From: Flavobacterium jejuense
GTDB lineage: Bacteria > Bacteroidota > Bacteroidia > Flavobacteriales > Flavobacteriaceae
Direction of reading: 5' to 3'
DNA length: 64,000 nt
Assembly: GCF_006491595.2 (NCBI RefSeq)
Contig: NZ_VEVQ02000001.1
Coordinates: 248,001-312,000 of the forward strand
Of the stretch, positions 47,236-55,867 are shown piece after piece. The notes beneath the pieces are model-generated. The model was given only the letters and a program-made list of their open reading frames with translations, was not told the origin of the DNA and made no database searches. A program made the translations under genes and the position numbers. How positions within the stretch are numbered: the first letter of the stretch is position 1; every line of letters starts with the position of its first letter.

Positions 47236-48795
47236 TTAATCAAATATACTAAAATTATAAGCACCAATGTCAGTTGTCGGATTATTTCTTTGATTTCCTA
47301 AAATATCAGTTGTTCCAAAAGAATAACTAATGTCAGCGGTACCTTTACCAGCAGAGTTTTCTCCTATAAGTAATTGATTTTTAGTAGGGTTTTTGAAGTC
47401 TGGATTATTGGTTGCAGTGTTTGTAGCGACTAAGCAGTTTGCAAATTTAGAACCTGAAAATTGGTAAAGAGGGTCATTAGAGAATTGATTACTAAAGTCA
47501 TTAAATTTAATCAAACAATTATTAAATTGGTAATTAAAATTGGTATCTGGACCTTCTTTTTCAAATGAAATGGAATAATTGGTAGAACTATAAAAAATAC
47601 AGTTATTAAAATTAGCTTTAGTTAAAGCATATTCAATTGTCCCATCATAATTATCAACAAATAATGAAGTTTGATTTTGGGATGGCCAATAATTTCCAAT
47701 AGTAGAATGAGTAAATTCATAACTTCCACCAAAAGTACAAGCCAAACCAGCTTCACCACAATTATTTGTAACCACATTTAAACCATATATTGAGCCTGTT
47801 CTTGCTAAAATACCCACATTACTACAGTTGTAAACTTGAATATTATTTAAGTTTAGTGTTGGATTTGTTGTACCATCATTGCCAGTAACTAACATTCCTA
47901 CTGTAGCATTTTTAATAGTTAAATTAGTTAAATTGTTGTTAGTGCTTCCAAGTGTAAACCAAATTGTTCCCCATTGTCCAGGAACTTCAGAAAAATTAGG
48001 TTCTAAACGGTCTCCTTCGAAAATAACTTCATTTTCTAATGCTTCAGTTGTTGAAATTGTTCCATTTACTTGAAGAGAAGCTTCATCAGAAACGATTAAA
48101 CCAGATTCTGAATGAAAGTGAATTCTTGCTCCTGCGTCAACAGTTAGTGTCTTTGTGTTAGGAATTACAGCATAACCATATATAACATAAGGTTTGGTGT
48201 TATTCCAATGTAATTCATCTCCATTTATTGGGTCTGTTTCTGAAAGGACACTTGCTTTAATTGTAACAGGATTACCGTTTTCATCTGTACCAAGGCTTAC
48301 ATTTTCATAAGTGTAGGTATTATCTGGATTTTGAACACGTTCTGGATATATAAAATAAGCATCCTGAATTAAAGTAACCAATTCCACTTTTTGAAAATTA
48401 CCATCGGTACCAAAAAGAATTTGATCAGTATATAAAAAATCAGTTGGATTTGCATCAGCAACGTCTGCTGTTACTTCTATAAAAATAAATAAACTATCAT
48501 TAGCTAGCATTTCAATATTTTCAAATACTTGGCCTGGCATGCCATCAACCATTAGTCTATATTTTGAATTTATTCCATTTCCTAATTGTAGTTTTGGAAT
48601 AGCTATATTCTTATCACTTATATTATAAACTTTTAAAGTGTAAGTACTAGAACCTATATTGGTAAACACAGTATCTAAATAAACGGTGTCTTTTGAGAAT
48701 GAAAGATTTCCAACACTTGGTTCAAAATCAAAATCATTTCTACAAGAAAATAGAATAGCAAATAATGCGATTATGATATAAGAATAAATTTTCAT
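47236..48795 (-). CDS. Lipoprotein with predicted right-handed beta-helix
   Basis: 519 residues. Lipobox LFSCRNDFD (Cys18) with acidic residues after Cys, a surface-export hint. An immunoglobulin-like N-terminal domain (about 30-140, YLDTVFTNIGSSTYTLKVYN) is followed by a right-handed parallel beta-helix (about 205-470) with repeated short strands such as ASLQVNGTISTTEALENEVIF and LTIKNATVGMLVTGN. The C-terminus has LGNQRNNPTTDIGAYNF, typical of these proteins. Likely a polysaccharide- or matrix-binding surface protein; no catalytic residues are evident. Confidence 0.78.
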   Translation of the reverse strand: MKIYSYIIIALFAILFSCRNDFDFEPSVGNLSFSKDTVYLDTVFTNIGSSTYTLKVYNISDKNIAIPKLQLGNGINSKYRLMVDGMPGQVFENIEMLANDSLFIFIEVTADVADANPTDFLYTDQILFGTDGNFQKVELVTLIQDAYFIYPERVQNPDNTYTYENVSLGTDENGNPVTIKASVLSETDPINGDELHWNNTKPYVIYGYAVIPNTKTLTVDAGARIHFHSESGLIVSDEASLQVNGTISTTEALENEVIFEGDRLEPNFSEVPGQWGTIWFTLGSTNNNLTNLTIKNATVGMLVTGNDGTTNPTLNLNNIQVYNCSNVGILARTGSIYGLNVVTNNCGEAGLACTFGGSYEFTHSTIGNYWPSQNQTSLFVDNYDGTIEYALTKANFNNCIFYSSTNYSISFEKEGPDTNFNYQFNNCLIKFNDFSNQFSNDPLYQFSGSKFANCLVATNTATNNPDFKNPTKNQLLIGENSAGKGTADISYSFGTTDILGNQRNNPTTDIGAYNFSIFD

Positions 48796-48922
48796 TGAAT
48801 TTTTAATTAGCGATTTTTTAAGTGTAAATGTAGTATTTTTAAAATAATAACGAAATATATATCATTTTCTTATAGAGATAAAAAGGTGATTAATTTGTAT
48901 TTTTGTATAAAATATGTAAGAA

Positions 48923-49348
48923 ATGTTCAATAAGGAAGAAATGTTATCAGTTTGCACAAGATTGTCCCAAAATACTTTGATGCAAACTTTAGAAATCGAA
49001 TATATTGATGCAGGAGAAGGTTTTTTAACTGCTAAAATGCCAGTAAACCCAAGGGTTCACCAACCTATGGGATTGTTACATGGAGGAGCATCAGTAGCGT
49101 TAGCAGAGAGTGTTGGTAGTGCAGCTTCTCTAATGTTTTTAGATCCTGAAAAATTTGAAGTTAGAGGTATTGAGATTAGTGCCAATCATTTGAAAAGTAA
49201 AAGAGAAGGAGTGGTTTATGCAACTGCAAAAATTATCCACAAAGGGAGAAGTATACATTTATGGGAAATTAGGATTGTGGATGAAAATGAAAATTTAATT
49301 TCACTTTGTAAATTAACCAATATGGTTTTACCAAGAAGAAAAATGTAA
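48923..49348 (+). CDS. PaaI-type hotdog thioesterase, probably 1,4-dihydroxy-2-naphthoyl-CoA hydrolase
   Basis: 141 residues with the hotdog fold motif HQPMGLLHGGASVALAESVGS, in which the HGG loop and the Glu act in catalysis. The next gene, an isochorismate synthase, overlaps it (TAATG), so a menaquinone role as DHNA-CoA thioesterase is the best reading; the family also contains phenylacetyl-CoA thioesterases. It is the first gene of a three-gene operon. Confidence 0.82.
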   Translation: MFNKEEMLSVCTRLSQNTLMQTLEIEYIDAGEGFLTAKMPVNPRVHQPMGLLHGGASVALAESVGSAASLMFLDPEKFEVRGIEISANHLKSKREGVVYATAKIIHKGRSIHLWEIRIVDENENLISLCKLTNMVLPRRKM

Positions 49349-50379
49349 TGAAAAAAGTAATAGAGAAAGCAAGATTACATTACCGAAAAGATCTACCTTT
49401 TGTACTTTTTGCCAATCCAGAAGAGGATAAATTACAAGCTTGGTTTCAAAGAGATAATTCATTAACGCTTTTTAAAGGGCAAAATGGCTTTGTCTTTACC
49501 TCTTTTAATAAAGAACAAAGTTATAGCATAGAACAATCTAATAGTGATTTTTATGAAGAAAAGATTACTAATAAAAGTGATGATTCTCCTGATTTTGAGA
49601 AACCAGAAATTAACATAATTGAAAAAAAGAACTTTGAAGCTTTAGTCGCTGATAGTATTCAAGCTATTTTAGAACAGCAATTTCAAAAGGTAGTTGTTTC
49701 TAGAAAAGTTTTACTGCCAATTTCTATTGATTTTGAAGTTTCATTTTTAAAATTACTTTCAAATTATAAAAAAGCATTTCGTTATTTGTTTTATCATCCT
49801 AAAGTAGGAATGTGGATGGGAGCATCACCTGAGCAGTTGCTTCATATTGAAAACAATAACATTAAAACGGTTGCATTAGCAGGAACTCAATTGTATAGTG
49901 AAAATATAATTTGGGAAACCAAAGAAAAAGAAGAACAGCAATTTGTAACTGATTTTATTACAAACCAAATTACTTCTTTTACTGAGGAAATGGATATTTC
50001 AAATCCTTATACAGAAAAAGCAGGAAATTTAGCTCATATAAAAACTAATATAAGTGCTAAATTAGTTGCTTCAAATTCAGCATTAGAAATAGTAAATGCT
50101 TTACATCCTACACCTGCTATTTGTGGTTTACCCAAAGAACCAACTTTAGATTTTATTTTAGCTAATGAAAAATATGATCGCAAGTTTTATTCTGGCTTTT
50201 TAGGAGAATGGAGTGATGTTAAAAAGAATCTATTTGTAAATTTAAGATGTATGGAAGTTGAGAAAGAAGCTGTTCGCTTATATGTAGGATGCGGAATTAC
50301 AAAAGATAGCAATCCAGAGAAAGAATTTTTTGAAACTGAAAATAAATTAGCTACCATAGTAAAAATAATTAAGATATGA
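49348..50379 (+). CDS. menF: Isochorismate synthase
   Basis: 343 residues, the compact Bacteroidota form of the chorismate-binding family. Core motifs: FQKVVVSRKV, MWMGASPEQLL, TVALAGTQ, NALHPTPAICGLPKE and FYSGFLGEW, then LYVGCGIT and E-x-E-x-KLATIVK metal-site residues near the end. It converts chorismate to isochorismate for menaquinone, or siderophores in other genomes. The hotdog thioesterase next to it supports the menaquinone role. Its stop overlaps the bshB1 start as ATGA. Confidence 0.9.
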   Translation: MKKVIEKARLHYRKDLPFVLFANPEEDKLQAWFQRDNSLTLFKGQNGFVFTSFNKEQSYSIEQSNSDFYEEKITNKSDDSPDFEKPEINIIEKKNFEALVADSIQAILEQQFQKVVVSRKVLLPISIDFEVSFLKLLSNYKKAFRYLFYHPKVGMWMGASPEQLLHIENNNIKTVALAGTQLYSENIIWETKEKEEQQFVTDFITNQITSFTEEMDISNPYTEKAGNLAHIKTNISAKLVASNSALEIVNALHPTPAICGLPKEPTLDFILANEKYDRKFYSGFLGEWSDVKKNLFVNLRCMEVEKEAVRLYVGCGITKDSNPEKEFFETENKLATIVKIIKI

Positions 50380-51092
50380 AATTAGATATATTAGCCTTCG
50401 GAGCACATCCAGATGATGTTGAATTAGGCTGCGCAGGAACAATTGCAAAAGAAATTTCACTTGGGAAAAAAGTTGGAATAATAGATTTAACAAGAGGAGA
50501 ACTAGGAACAAGAGGAACTGCTGAAACAAGGGACTTGGAAGCTCAGGCTGCAGCAAAGATATTAGGAGTAACTGTAAGAGAAAATTTAAACTTGAGAGAT
50601 GGATTTTTTATAAATGATGAAAAACACCAATTAGAGGTTATTAAAATGATTAGAAAATACCAGCCAGAAATTGTTTTATGTAATGCTATTGAAGATCGTC
50701 ACATAGACCACGGAAAAGGGAGTAGCCTTGTGAGTGATGCTTGTTTTCTATCAGGATTAATTAAGGTAGAAACAGAAATTGAAGGTGTTTTTCAAAAGGC
50801 TTGGCGTCCAAAAGTAGTTTATCATTATATACAATGGAAAAATATAGAACCAGATTTTGCAGTTGATATCTCTGGATTTATGGATATAAAAATGGAAAGT
50901 GTTTTAGCTTATGGAACACAATTTTATGATCCCGATTCAAAAGAACCTGTTACACCTATTACTTCTAAAAACTTTCTAGATTCTATAAAATATAGAGCAC
51001 AAGACCTTGGAAGGTTAATTGGAGTCGAATATGCAGAAGGTTTTACTGTTGAAAGATATTTGGCAGTCAATAGTTTAGGAGATTTGGTATAA
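50376..51092 (+). CDS. bshB1: Bacillithiol biosynthesis deacetylase BshB1
   Basis: 238 residues of the LmbE/PIG-L family: zinc motif AFGAHPDDVELGCAGT at the N-terminus, DLTRGELGTRGT, NLRDGFF and EDRHIDHGKGS. It removes the acetyl group from N-acetylglucosaminyl-malate on the way to bacillithiol, the low-molecular thiol of Bacteroidota. Start overlaps the menF stop (ATGA), so thiol and quinone genes are translated together. Confidence 0.93.
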   Translation: MKLDILAFGAHPDDVELGCAGTIAKEISLGKKVGIIDLTRGELGTRGTAETRDLEAQAAAKILGVTVRENLNLRDGFFINDEKHQLEVIKMIRKYQPEIVLCNAIEDRHIDHGKGSSLVSDACFLSGLIKVETEIEGVFQKAWRPKVVYHYIQWKNIEPDFAVDISGFMDIKMESVLAYGTQFYDPDSKEPVTPITSKNFLDSIKYRAQDLGRLIGVEYAEGFTVERYLAVNSLGDLV

Positions 51093-51120
51093 AAAAGTGT
51101 AAAAAATATTTTAAAAACCT

Positions 51121-51150
51121 TTGCAGGATTAATCAAATGTACTATATTTG
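51121..51150 (+). promoter_or_regulatory. Vegetative Bacteroidota promoter of tRNA-His
   Basis: TTG (51121-51123), 19 nt, TATATTTG (51143-51150), the same architecture as the tRNA-Ser cluster promoter. Confidence 0.7.
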
Positions 51151-51169
51151 CACTCGTTAAAAACAAATG

Positions 51170-51243
51170 GTGATTGTAGCTCAGTTGGTTAGAGCATCGG
51201 TTTGTGGTACCGAGGGTCGCCGGTTCGAACCCGGTCATTCACC
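51170..51243 (+). tRNA. tRNA-His (anticodon GTG)
   Basis: Anticodon loop TTGTGGT gives GTG. The acceptor GTGATTG pairs with CATTCAC with a T-T mismatch at pair 5-68. An extra G at 51169 pairs with the discriminator C, as in bacterial tRNA-His. T-arm GCCGG-TTCGAAC-CCGGT. Confidence 0.95.
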
Positions 51244-51253
51244 CTAATTTTAG

Positions 51254-51284
51254 AAGCATTGAAGAAATTCAATGCTTTTTTTTA
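51254..51284 (+). terminator. Terminator of tRNA-His
   Basis: AAGCATTGAA / TTCAATGCTT, a 10-bp stem with 4-nt loop, then a T-run. Confidence 0.9.
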
Positions 51285-51310
51285 TAATCACGTGTAAAAT
51301 ATTAAAAACA

Positions 51311-51340
51311 AAAAAACTCCTGAAACTTCAGGAGTTTTTT
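51311..51340 (-). terminator. Terminator of the pyrE-SRPBCC unit
   Basis: AAAAAACTCCTGA / TCAGGAGTTTTTT with a 4-nt loop, 19 nt beyond the stop at 51359. Confidence 0.88.
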
Positions 51341-51358
51341 CTAAATATGTTATGTTGA

Positions 51359-51751
51359 TTATAATTTATGCATATTTTGTGCTAAAGTTTCAATAAACTT
51401 TCCAATTGGTCCTTTTATCATCATTGCCATCATAGGATTAAAGTCACCATCAAATAATAATTGTATTTCAGTTTTGTTAGCATCAAGAGCAACAATATTT
51501 CCTGTTAAATTAAAAGGTAATTTACTTGAAGCTGCTCCTAAGACAATCTTAGAGTTGGCAGTAGCTTCTTTTTTTAATAATTTAATTTCTGGCATTCCTT
51601 TTAATCCAAATTCAAAGCAATTTTCATCAATTACTTCAAACTTAGCAATATTTTCTGGCATTAATTTTTCAAAATTTTTAACATCCGTTAAGGCATTAAA
51701 AATGTATTCGTCTGATTTCTCAACAACTACTTTTGTGCTTTCTAAATTCAT
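51359..51751 (-). CDS. SRPBCC-fold (START-like) protein
   Basis: 130 residues with the START/Bet v1-like pattern: an N-terminal strand STKVVVEKS, then the helix DEYIFNALTDVKNFEKLMP, central strands and a long C-terminal helix GPIGKFIETLAQNMHKL that would cover the ligand cavity. It follows pyrE by 18 nt on the same strand, so they are co-transcribed. Ligand unknown; relatives include polyketide-cyclase-like and CoA-binding proteins. Confidence 0.8.
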   Translation of the reverse strand: MNLESTKVVVEKSDEYIFNALTDVKNFEKLMPENIAKFEVIDENCFEFGLKGMPEIKLLKKEATANSKIVLGAASSKLPFNLTGNIVALDANKTEIQLLFDGDFNPMMAMMIKGPIGKFIETLAQNMHKL

Positions 51752-51769
51752 TTTCAGGGATTTATTTTT

Positions 51770-52417
51770 TTAAATTTCTATATTCCATGTAGCTGGACTT
51801 TTTCTCCATTCTTGTAAAGTTGTCATCTCTTCTTGGTCAATATATCTTCTATTAACAGCTTCTTTTAGAAGGTTTTCATAATCACTTAAAGTAAACAATG
51901 TAATATTCGCTTCTTTAAAACGTTCTACAGAAAGATCAAATCCGTAAGTAAAAATAGCTGCCATTCCTTTTACATTTGCTCCTTCATTTCTAAGTGCTTC
52001 TATGGCTAAAAGACTACTTCCTCCAGTACTAATTAAATCTTCAACTACAACCACATTTTGTCCTTTTTCAAGAAAACCTTCCACTTGATTTTGTCTTCCA
52101 TGTTTTTTTGCTTCTGGTCTTACATATACAAAAGGCAATCCCATTACTTCCGCAACAAGTATGCCAATGCCTATTGCACCAGTTGCAACACCTGCTATGA
52201 CGTCAGGTTTTCCAAATTTTTCTTCAATATTTTTAGCAAATTCATCCTTTATGAAATTTCTAATTGCTGGAAATGAGAGGATTATTCTATTGTCACAATA
52301 AATAGGAGACTTCCAGCCAGAAGCCCATGTAAAAGGATTTTTAGAATTTAATTTAATTGCGTTTATTTGTAAAAGCAATTCGGCTGTTTTTTCGGCTGTG
52401 TTTGTATTAAAAATCAT
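51770..52417 (-). CDS. pyrE: Orotate phosphoribosyltransferase
   Basis: 215 residues from the ATG at 52417. The frame reads 40 codons further, but that part lies across the divergent Nudix gene and lacks family similarity. PRPP-binding motif VVVVEDLISTGGSS, KSPIYCDNR and GVATGAIGIGI are in place. It adds ribose 5-phosphate to orotate in pyrimidine synthesis. Start codons of pyrE and the Nudix gene are 7 nt apart and divergent, so each promoter overlaps the other gene. Confidence 0.95.
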   Translation of the reverse strand: MIFNTNTAEKTAELLLQINAIKLNSKNPFTWASGWKSPIYCDNRIILSFPAIRNFIKDEFAKNIEEKFGKPDVIAGVATGAIGIGILVAEVMGLPFVYVRPEAKKHGRQNQVEGFLEKGQNVVVVEDLISTGGSSLLAIEALRNEGANVKGMAAIFTYGFDLSVERFKEANITLFTLSDYENLLKEAVNRRYIDQEEMTTLQEWRKSPATWNIEI

Positions 52418-52424
52418 ATTGCAA

Positions 52425-53009
52425 ATGTATAAAGTTTTTGTAAACGATAAGGCACTTTTTTTAACAAATGAAGTACAAAAGGAGACTAATTTTAAAATTT
52501 TTCTCTTAGAAAGTATTGATATTAAAAAGCTCATCATAAAATTATTTCAAAATAAGATTGAAAATGCTTTTTTGTATCATCCAGATGAGAAGCTAATTAT
52601 GAAGACATTAAAAGCGAAAATGCCAGTTGTGAAAGCAGGTGGAGGACTAGTTTATAATGATGAAGGGAAAGTTTTATTCATTTACAGGAATGGAAAATGG
52701 GATTTACCAAAAGGTGGAACTGAAAAAAATGAAACTATGGAAGAAACAGCCATGAGAGAAGTTGAGGAAGAAACAGGAGTTTCTGGTTTATCCATTGTAA
52801 GTAAGCTCCAAAAGACATATCATGTTTTTAAACGTAATGGAAGGTATAAATTAAAACAGACCTATTGGTATGAAATGAAGTCTACTTTCAAAGGTACTCC
52901 TTTAGGTCAAGCAGAAGAAGGAATAGAAAAAGTGGAATGGGTTCATCCAAATGATATTCCAAAATTACTTGAAAATTCCTATGAAAATATTAAATTATTG
53001 TTTAATTAG
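52425..53009 (+). CDS. Nudix hydrolase
   Basis: 194 residues from the ATG at 52425; an ATG 27 nt upstream lies inside pyrE and is less likely. An N-terminal region (about 1-65) precedes the Nudix domain. The box at about 97-119 fits GX5EX7REUXEEXGU exactly, with R111-E112 and E115-E116. These enzymes hydrolyse nucleoside diphosphates linked to another group, often house-cleaning oxidised or toxic nucleotides. The divergent pairing with pyrE hints at nucleotide metabolism. Confidence 0.9.
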   Translation: MYKVFVNDKALFLTNEVQKETNFKIFLLESIDIKKLIIKLFQNKIENAFLYHPDEKLIMKTLKAKMPVVKAGGGLVYNDEGKVLFIYRNGKWDLPKGGTEKNETMEETAMREVEEETGVSGLSIVSKLQKTYHVFKRNGRYKLKQTYWYEMKSTFKGTPLGQAEEGIEKVEWVHPNDIPKLLENSYENIKLLFN

Positions 53010-53102
53010 TTAAACTAAAGATTCTGTAATCATTTCTAAATATTGTGTAAGAAGTTTCTATTGTGTTTTTTTGACCTTTGTATAAACTAAAAAATATTAG
53101 AT

Positions 53103-53549
53103 ATGGAAACTAAGAAAAACATAGAAATTTTAAACGGACTAATTTCAATTCTAGAAGATGGTAGAGTAGGGTATACAAATGCTGCTGAGAATTGTGAAGA
53201 TGCTAATCTAAAGACTGAATTTTTTGGAATTGCAAGAGAAAGAGCTTTAATGGTCATCCAATTACAAGATGAAATTAATAATTTAGGTAAATCTACTAGT
53301 GCAACTGATGGTCCTTTAGGAGCTATTCATAGAGCTTGGATTGATTTTAAATCCATTGTAACGGGTCATAAAAGTGATGCTATTATTGAAGCCTGTTTAA
53401 CAGGAGAAGAAGCTGCTTTAAGTACATTTAAAGAAGCAATTAAGAATGAATCATTAACCCCTCATTTGTTTTCAGTAATTTCTTCACAATTAATGATGAT
53501 TGAGAAATCTATTGGAAAAGTTAAGGCATATAAAGATATTACAGTTTAA
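53103..53549 (+). CDS. PA2169-family four-helix-bundle protein (DUF2383)
   Basis: 148 residues predicted wholly helical, with the family features IEILNGLISILEDGRVGYTNAAE, FFGIARERALMVIQLQDEI and GPLGAIHRAWIDFKSIVTG. The ferritin-like four-helix bundle suggests a stress role in relatives, with no proven reaction. A long perfect hairpin terminator follows. Confidence 0.88.
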   Translation: METKKNIEILNGLISILEDGRVGYTNAAENCEDANLKTEFFGIARERALMVIQLQDEINNLGKSTSATDGPLGAIHRAWIDFKSIVTGHKSDAIIEACLTGEEAALSTFKEAIKNESLTPHLFSVISSQLMMIEKSIGKVKAYKDITV

Positions 53550-53561
53550 GCAAACTAATTT

Positions 53562-53599
53562 ATAAGAAAGGGACTTTCATTTGAAAGTCCCTTTCTTAT
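53562..53599. terminator. Bidirectional terminator between convergent genes
   Basis: An 18-bp perfect stem, ATAAGAAAGGGACTTTCA and its complement with a 2-nt loop, between the DUF2383 gene and the convergent HD-hydrolase gene. Confidence 0.88.
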
Positions 53600-53605
53600 A
53601 TAAGT

Positions 53606-54148
53606 TTAAGAATAATTAATTTTTATTTCATATTCTTGTATTTTAAGTTGTAATCTTTTGATAAGATAATCATTTTTGTCTGAAAGATTTTTTAAAATTA
53701 ACTTAGCCTCTTCACAATATTTTATAATTTTTTCTTTTTCCCAATGTGCTGGTGGAGTTTGTAAATTTGTAATTCTATCAGCTATTTTAACTATTCCTAC
53801 TTCTTTTTGTAATTCATTTATTCTGTTCAAACTATCCTTCATTCTATCTTCTTTATATTCAATACTTGAGTCTTTAGTTAAAGCCTTTACAGCTTTTGCA
53901 ATTGGTTCACCAAATAAATCTTTAATTTCATTATAATTAGTTGAAGTATCTTCAATAGTATCATGTAAAATAGCTGTTTGAATAGCAAAATTTAAATCAA
54001 AATTTTTATCGTTGGAATAAGCTATCATAATCTCCATTGCCACATTTGAAATATGTAATAAATAGTTTGAATTTGTACCAGGAACTTTTTGATCGCTATG
54101 TTTTTCCCCAGCAAATAGCATAGCTTTTTGATATAATTCTTGTGTCAT
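53606..54148 (-). CDS. HD-domain small alarmone hydrolase-like protein
   Basis: 180 residues of the RelA/SpoT-type HD fold without a synthetase domain. The motifs are GEKHSDQKVPGTNSNYLLHI (H32), the paired H62-D63 in LHDTIEDT, and VKIADRITNLQ. The family hydrolyses (p)ppGpp (MESH1/SAH type) or related phosphorylated nucleosides. It ends a four-gene minus-strand run and lies 6 nt after the M14 peptidase gene, so it is co-transcribed with it. Confidence 0.85.
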   Translation of the reverse strand: MTQELYQKAMLFAGEKHSDQKVPGTNSNYLLHISNVAMEIMIAYSNDKNFDLNFAIQTAILHDTIEDTSTNYNEIKDLFGEPIAKAVKALTKDSSIEYKEDRMKDSLNRINELQKEVGIVKIADRITNLQTPPAHWEKEKIIKYCEEAKLILKNLSDKNDYLIKRLQLKIQEYEIKINYS

Positions 54149-54154
54149 AAATGA

Positions 54155-55861
54155 TTACTTTATTCTATAAATAGGATATTGCAAATGCTCTTTTTCATAA
54201 TATTCCGAATTTCTATAAATCCAGTCTAGTTGTGCCTCTGGACTTTCCGCAAACTCTTTGTCTGTCATTTTTTTAGCATCAAATTCAGCTTTTAGTTTAG
54301 CGCTTTTGGTTATTAATTCTTTTGCCAAATCTTCAAATACATAAGCTGAAAAATATTCTTTTTGTTGTAAGATAGGATCAAAGAAATTCCAATTAAAATA
54401 GCTATCTACGGCTTCTGGTTCCAACGTTTCTAATAAATATTTTACTCCTGCTTGTTGGGTTTTAATTAGAAAATCTCCTTTTTTGAAAGCTATTTTTTCA
54501 GTTTTAGTGGTAACCCTTGTATTATAATGACCATAATGACCTTCGTAAGGTCTTTTGGAAGTTTCGTAAGAATCAATTTTATAGCTTTCAACTTCAATTA
54601 TAGTATCATTAGTAATGGTTTTTAGTGCTATGTTATTCAATTGTAGTAAATCAAGTATTGACCATTGCGATTTTGGAATGACATAATATGAGGGAATTAT
54701 TATTTCTTTTGTGGCTTTATAATCACTGTAAAAATTAATTTTTTTGGTAAAGGGTTGTTTTTGGTCGTAATACAAACGGTTTTTGCCTGTTATTTCACTG
54801 GGTTTATAATCTCCTTTGTATCCTTTAAATTCCATTTTGGTAACTTTAGACGAATCTAATTCCCATTGTAAAGGATATTTCATTCCAACTATATAATTTT
54901 TAAGGTTTTCAGCTTTTAACTTTTTAATTTTTTGATAGTTCTTCTCTACATAATTCATGGTTGCCAACATGTATTCGTAGGTAACATTTACTCTGTCTTT
55001 GTAAGGTTTTAGCATGTGTGTTTCAGGAACAGAACCTAATGAATTGAAAAGTGTAGTATAACCCGTAGCATAACGAGGTGAATCCATAAATTGAGCAAAA
55101 CCAGCATCAGGTTTGTCTCCATGTATATTTACATAGGGTGTACTTTCAATTTTTTTCTTTTTTAACTCTTTCATAATTTCAGGATGCATTTCATTTTTAT
55201 AAAATTCTCCTAATTTCCCTCCTAATCTTTGATGTTGCGTAGCAATACATGTAAAAGTATATTGATAATCGGCACCGTTAGAAACATGATTATCGATAAA
55301 CATATCTGGATTAACTTCATGAAAAATTTCTTGAAAACTTCTTGAATTTCTAGAATCCGACTTTATAAAATCTCTGTTCAAATCGAAATTTCGAGCATTT
55401 CCTCTAAAACCATAGGCCTCTGGACCGTTTTGATTGGCTCTTGAATGTGAATTTCGGTTTAAACTTCCACCAATATTATAAATAGGTATAGCAACAATAA
55501 TAGTGTTTTTAGGAACTCTTATTTTGGCAGTTGCCAAATCGCGAAGGAACATCATACTGGCATCAATACCATCAGGTTCACCAGGATGAATACCATTATT
55601 GATTAAAATGACAGCTTTATTTTGGCTATAATCAAAATTTTTATTTTCTGAAAAAGTAACAATATGTAGTGGTTCACCGGAATCGGTTAAACCCATTGCG
55701 TCCATTTGAATGGTTTGAAATTGATTAGCCAACATTTTATAATATTCAATACATTCTTCATAAGTGGTAGATTGATTACCATTTCCCTTTTCGAAAGGTG
55801 TTTTTAAATCTTGCGCTACAATCAAAGTTGAAGTCAAGAAAAAGAATAGTAGTTTTTTCAT
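54155..55861 (-). CDS. M14-family zinc carboxypeptidase, exported
   Basis: 568 residues. Signal peptide about 1-16 (LTSTLIVAQ). Zinc site: H92 and E95 in IHPGEPDG and H192 in DNHVSNGADY, plus the substrate-binding NFDLNRDF. The remaining half is a beta-rich extension typical of Bacteroidota M14 peptidases. It probably trims C-terminal residues of periplasmic or imported peptides. 6 nt separate it from genes on both sides of the operon. Confidence 0.9.
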   Translation of the reverse strand: MKKLLFFFLTSTLIVAQDLKTPFEKGNGNQSTTYEECIEYYKMLANQFQTIQMDAMGLTDSGEPLHIVTFSENKNFDYSQNKAVILINNGIHPGEPDGIDASMMFLRDLATAKIRVPKNTIIVAIPIYNIGGSLNRNSHSRANQNGPEAYGFRGNARNFDLNRDFIKSDSRNSRSFQEIFHEVNPDMFIDNHVSNGADYQYTFTCIATQHQRLGGKLGEFYKNEMHPEIMKELKKKKIESTPYVNIHGDKPDAGFAQFMDSPRYATGYTTLFNSLGSVPETHMLKPYKDRVNVTYEYMLATMNYVEKNYQKIKKLKAENLKNYIVGMKYPLQWELDSSKVTKMEFKGYKGDYKPSEITGKNRLYYDQKQPFTKKINFYSDYKATKEIIIPSYYVIPKSQWSILDLLQLNNIALKTITNDTIIEVESYKIDSYETSKRPYEGHYGHYNTRVTTKTEKIAFKKGDFLIKTQQAGVKYLLETLEPEAVDSYFNWNFFDPILQQKEYFSAYVFEDLAKELITKSAKLKAEFDAKKMTDKEFAESPEAQLDWIYRNSEYYEKEHLQYPIYRIK

Positions 55862-55867
55862 AGAGGT

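Noticed and set aside
50924..51238. 104-codon minus-strand ORF over tRNA-His
   Set aside because: Its beginning is the complement of the tRNA-His gene (GFEPATL signature) and the rest is antisense to bshB1.
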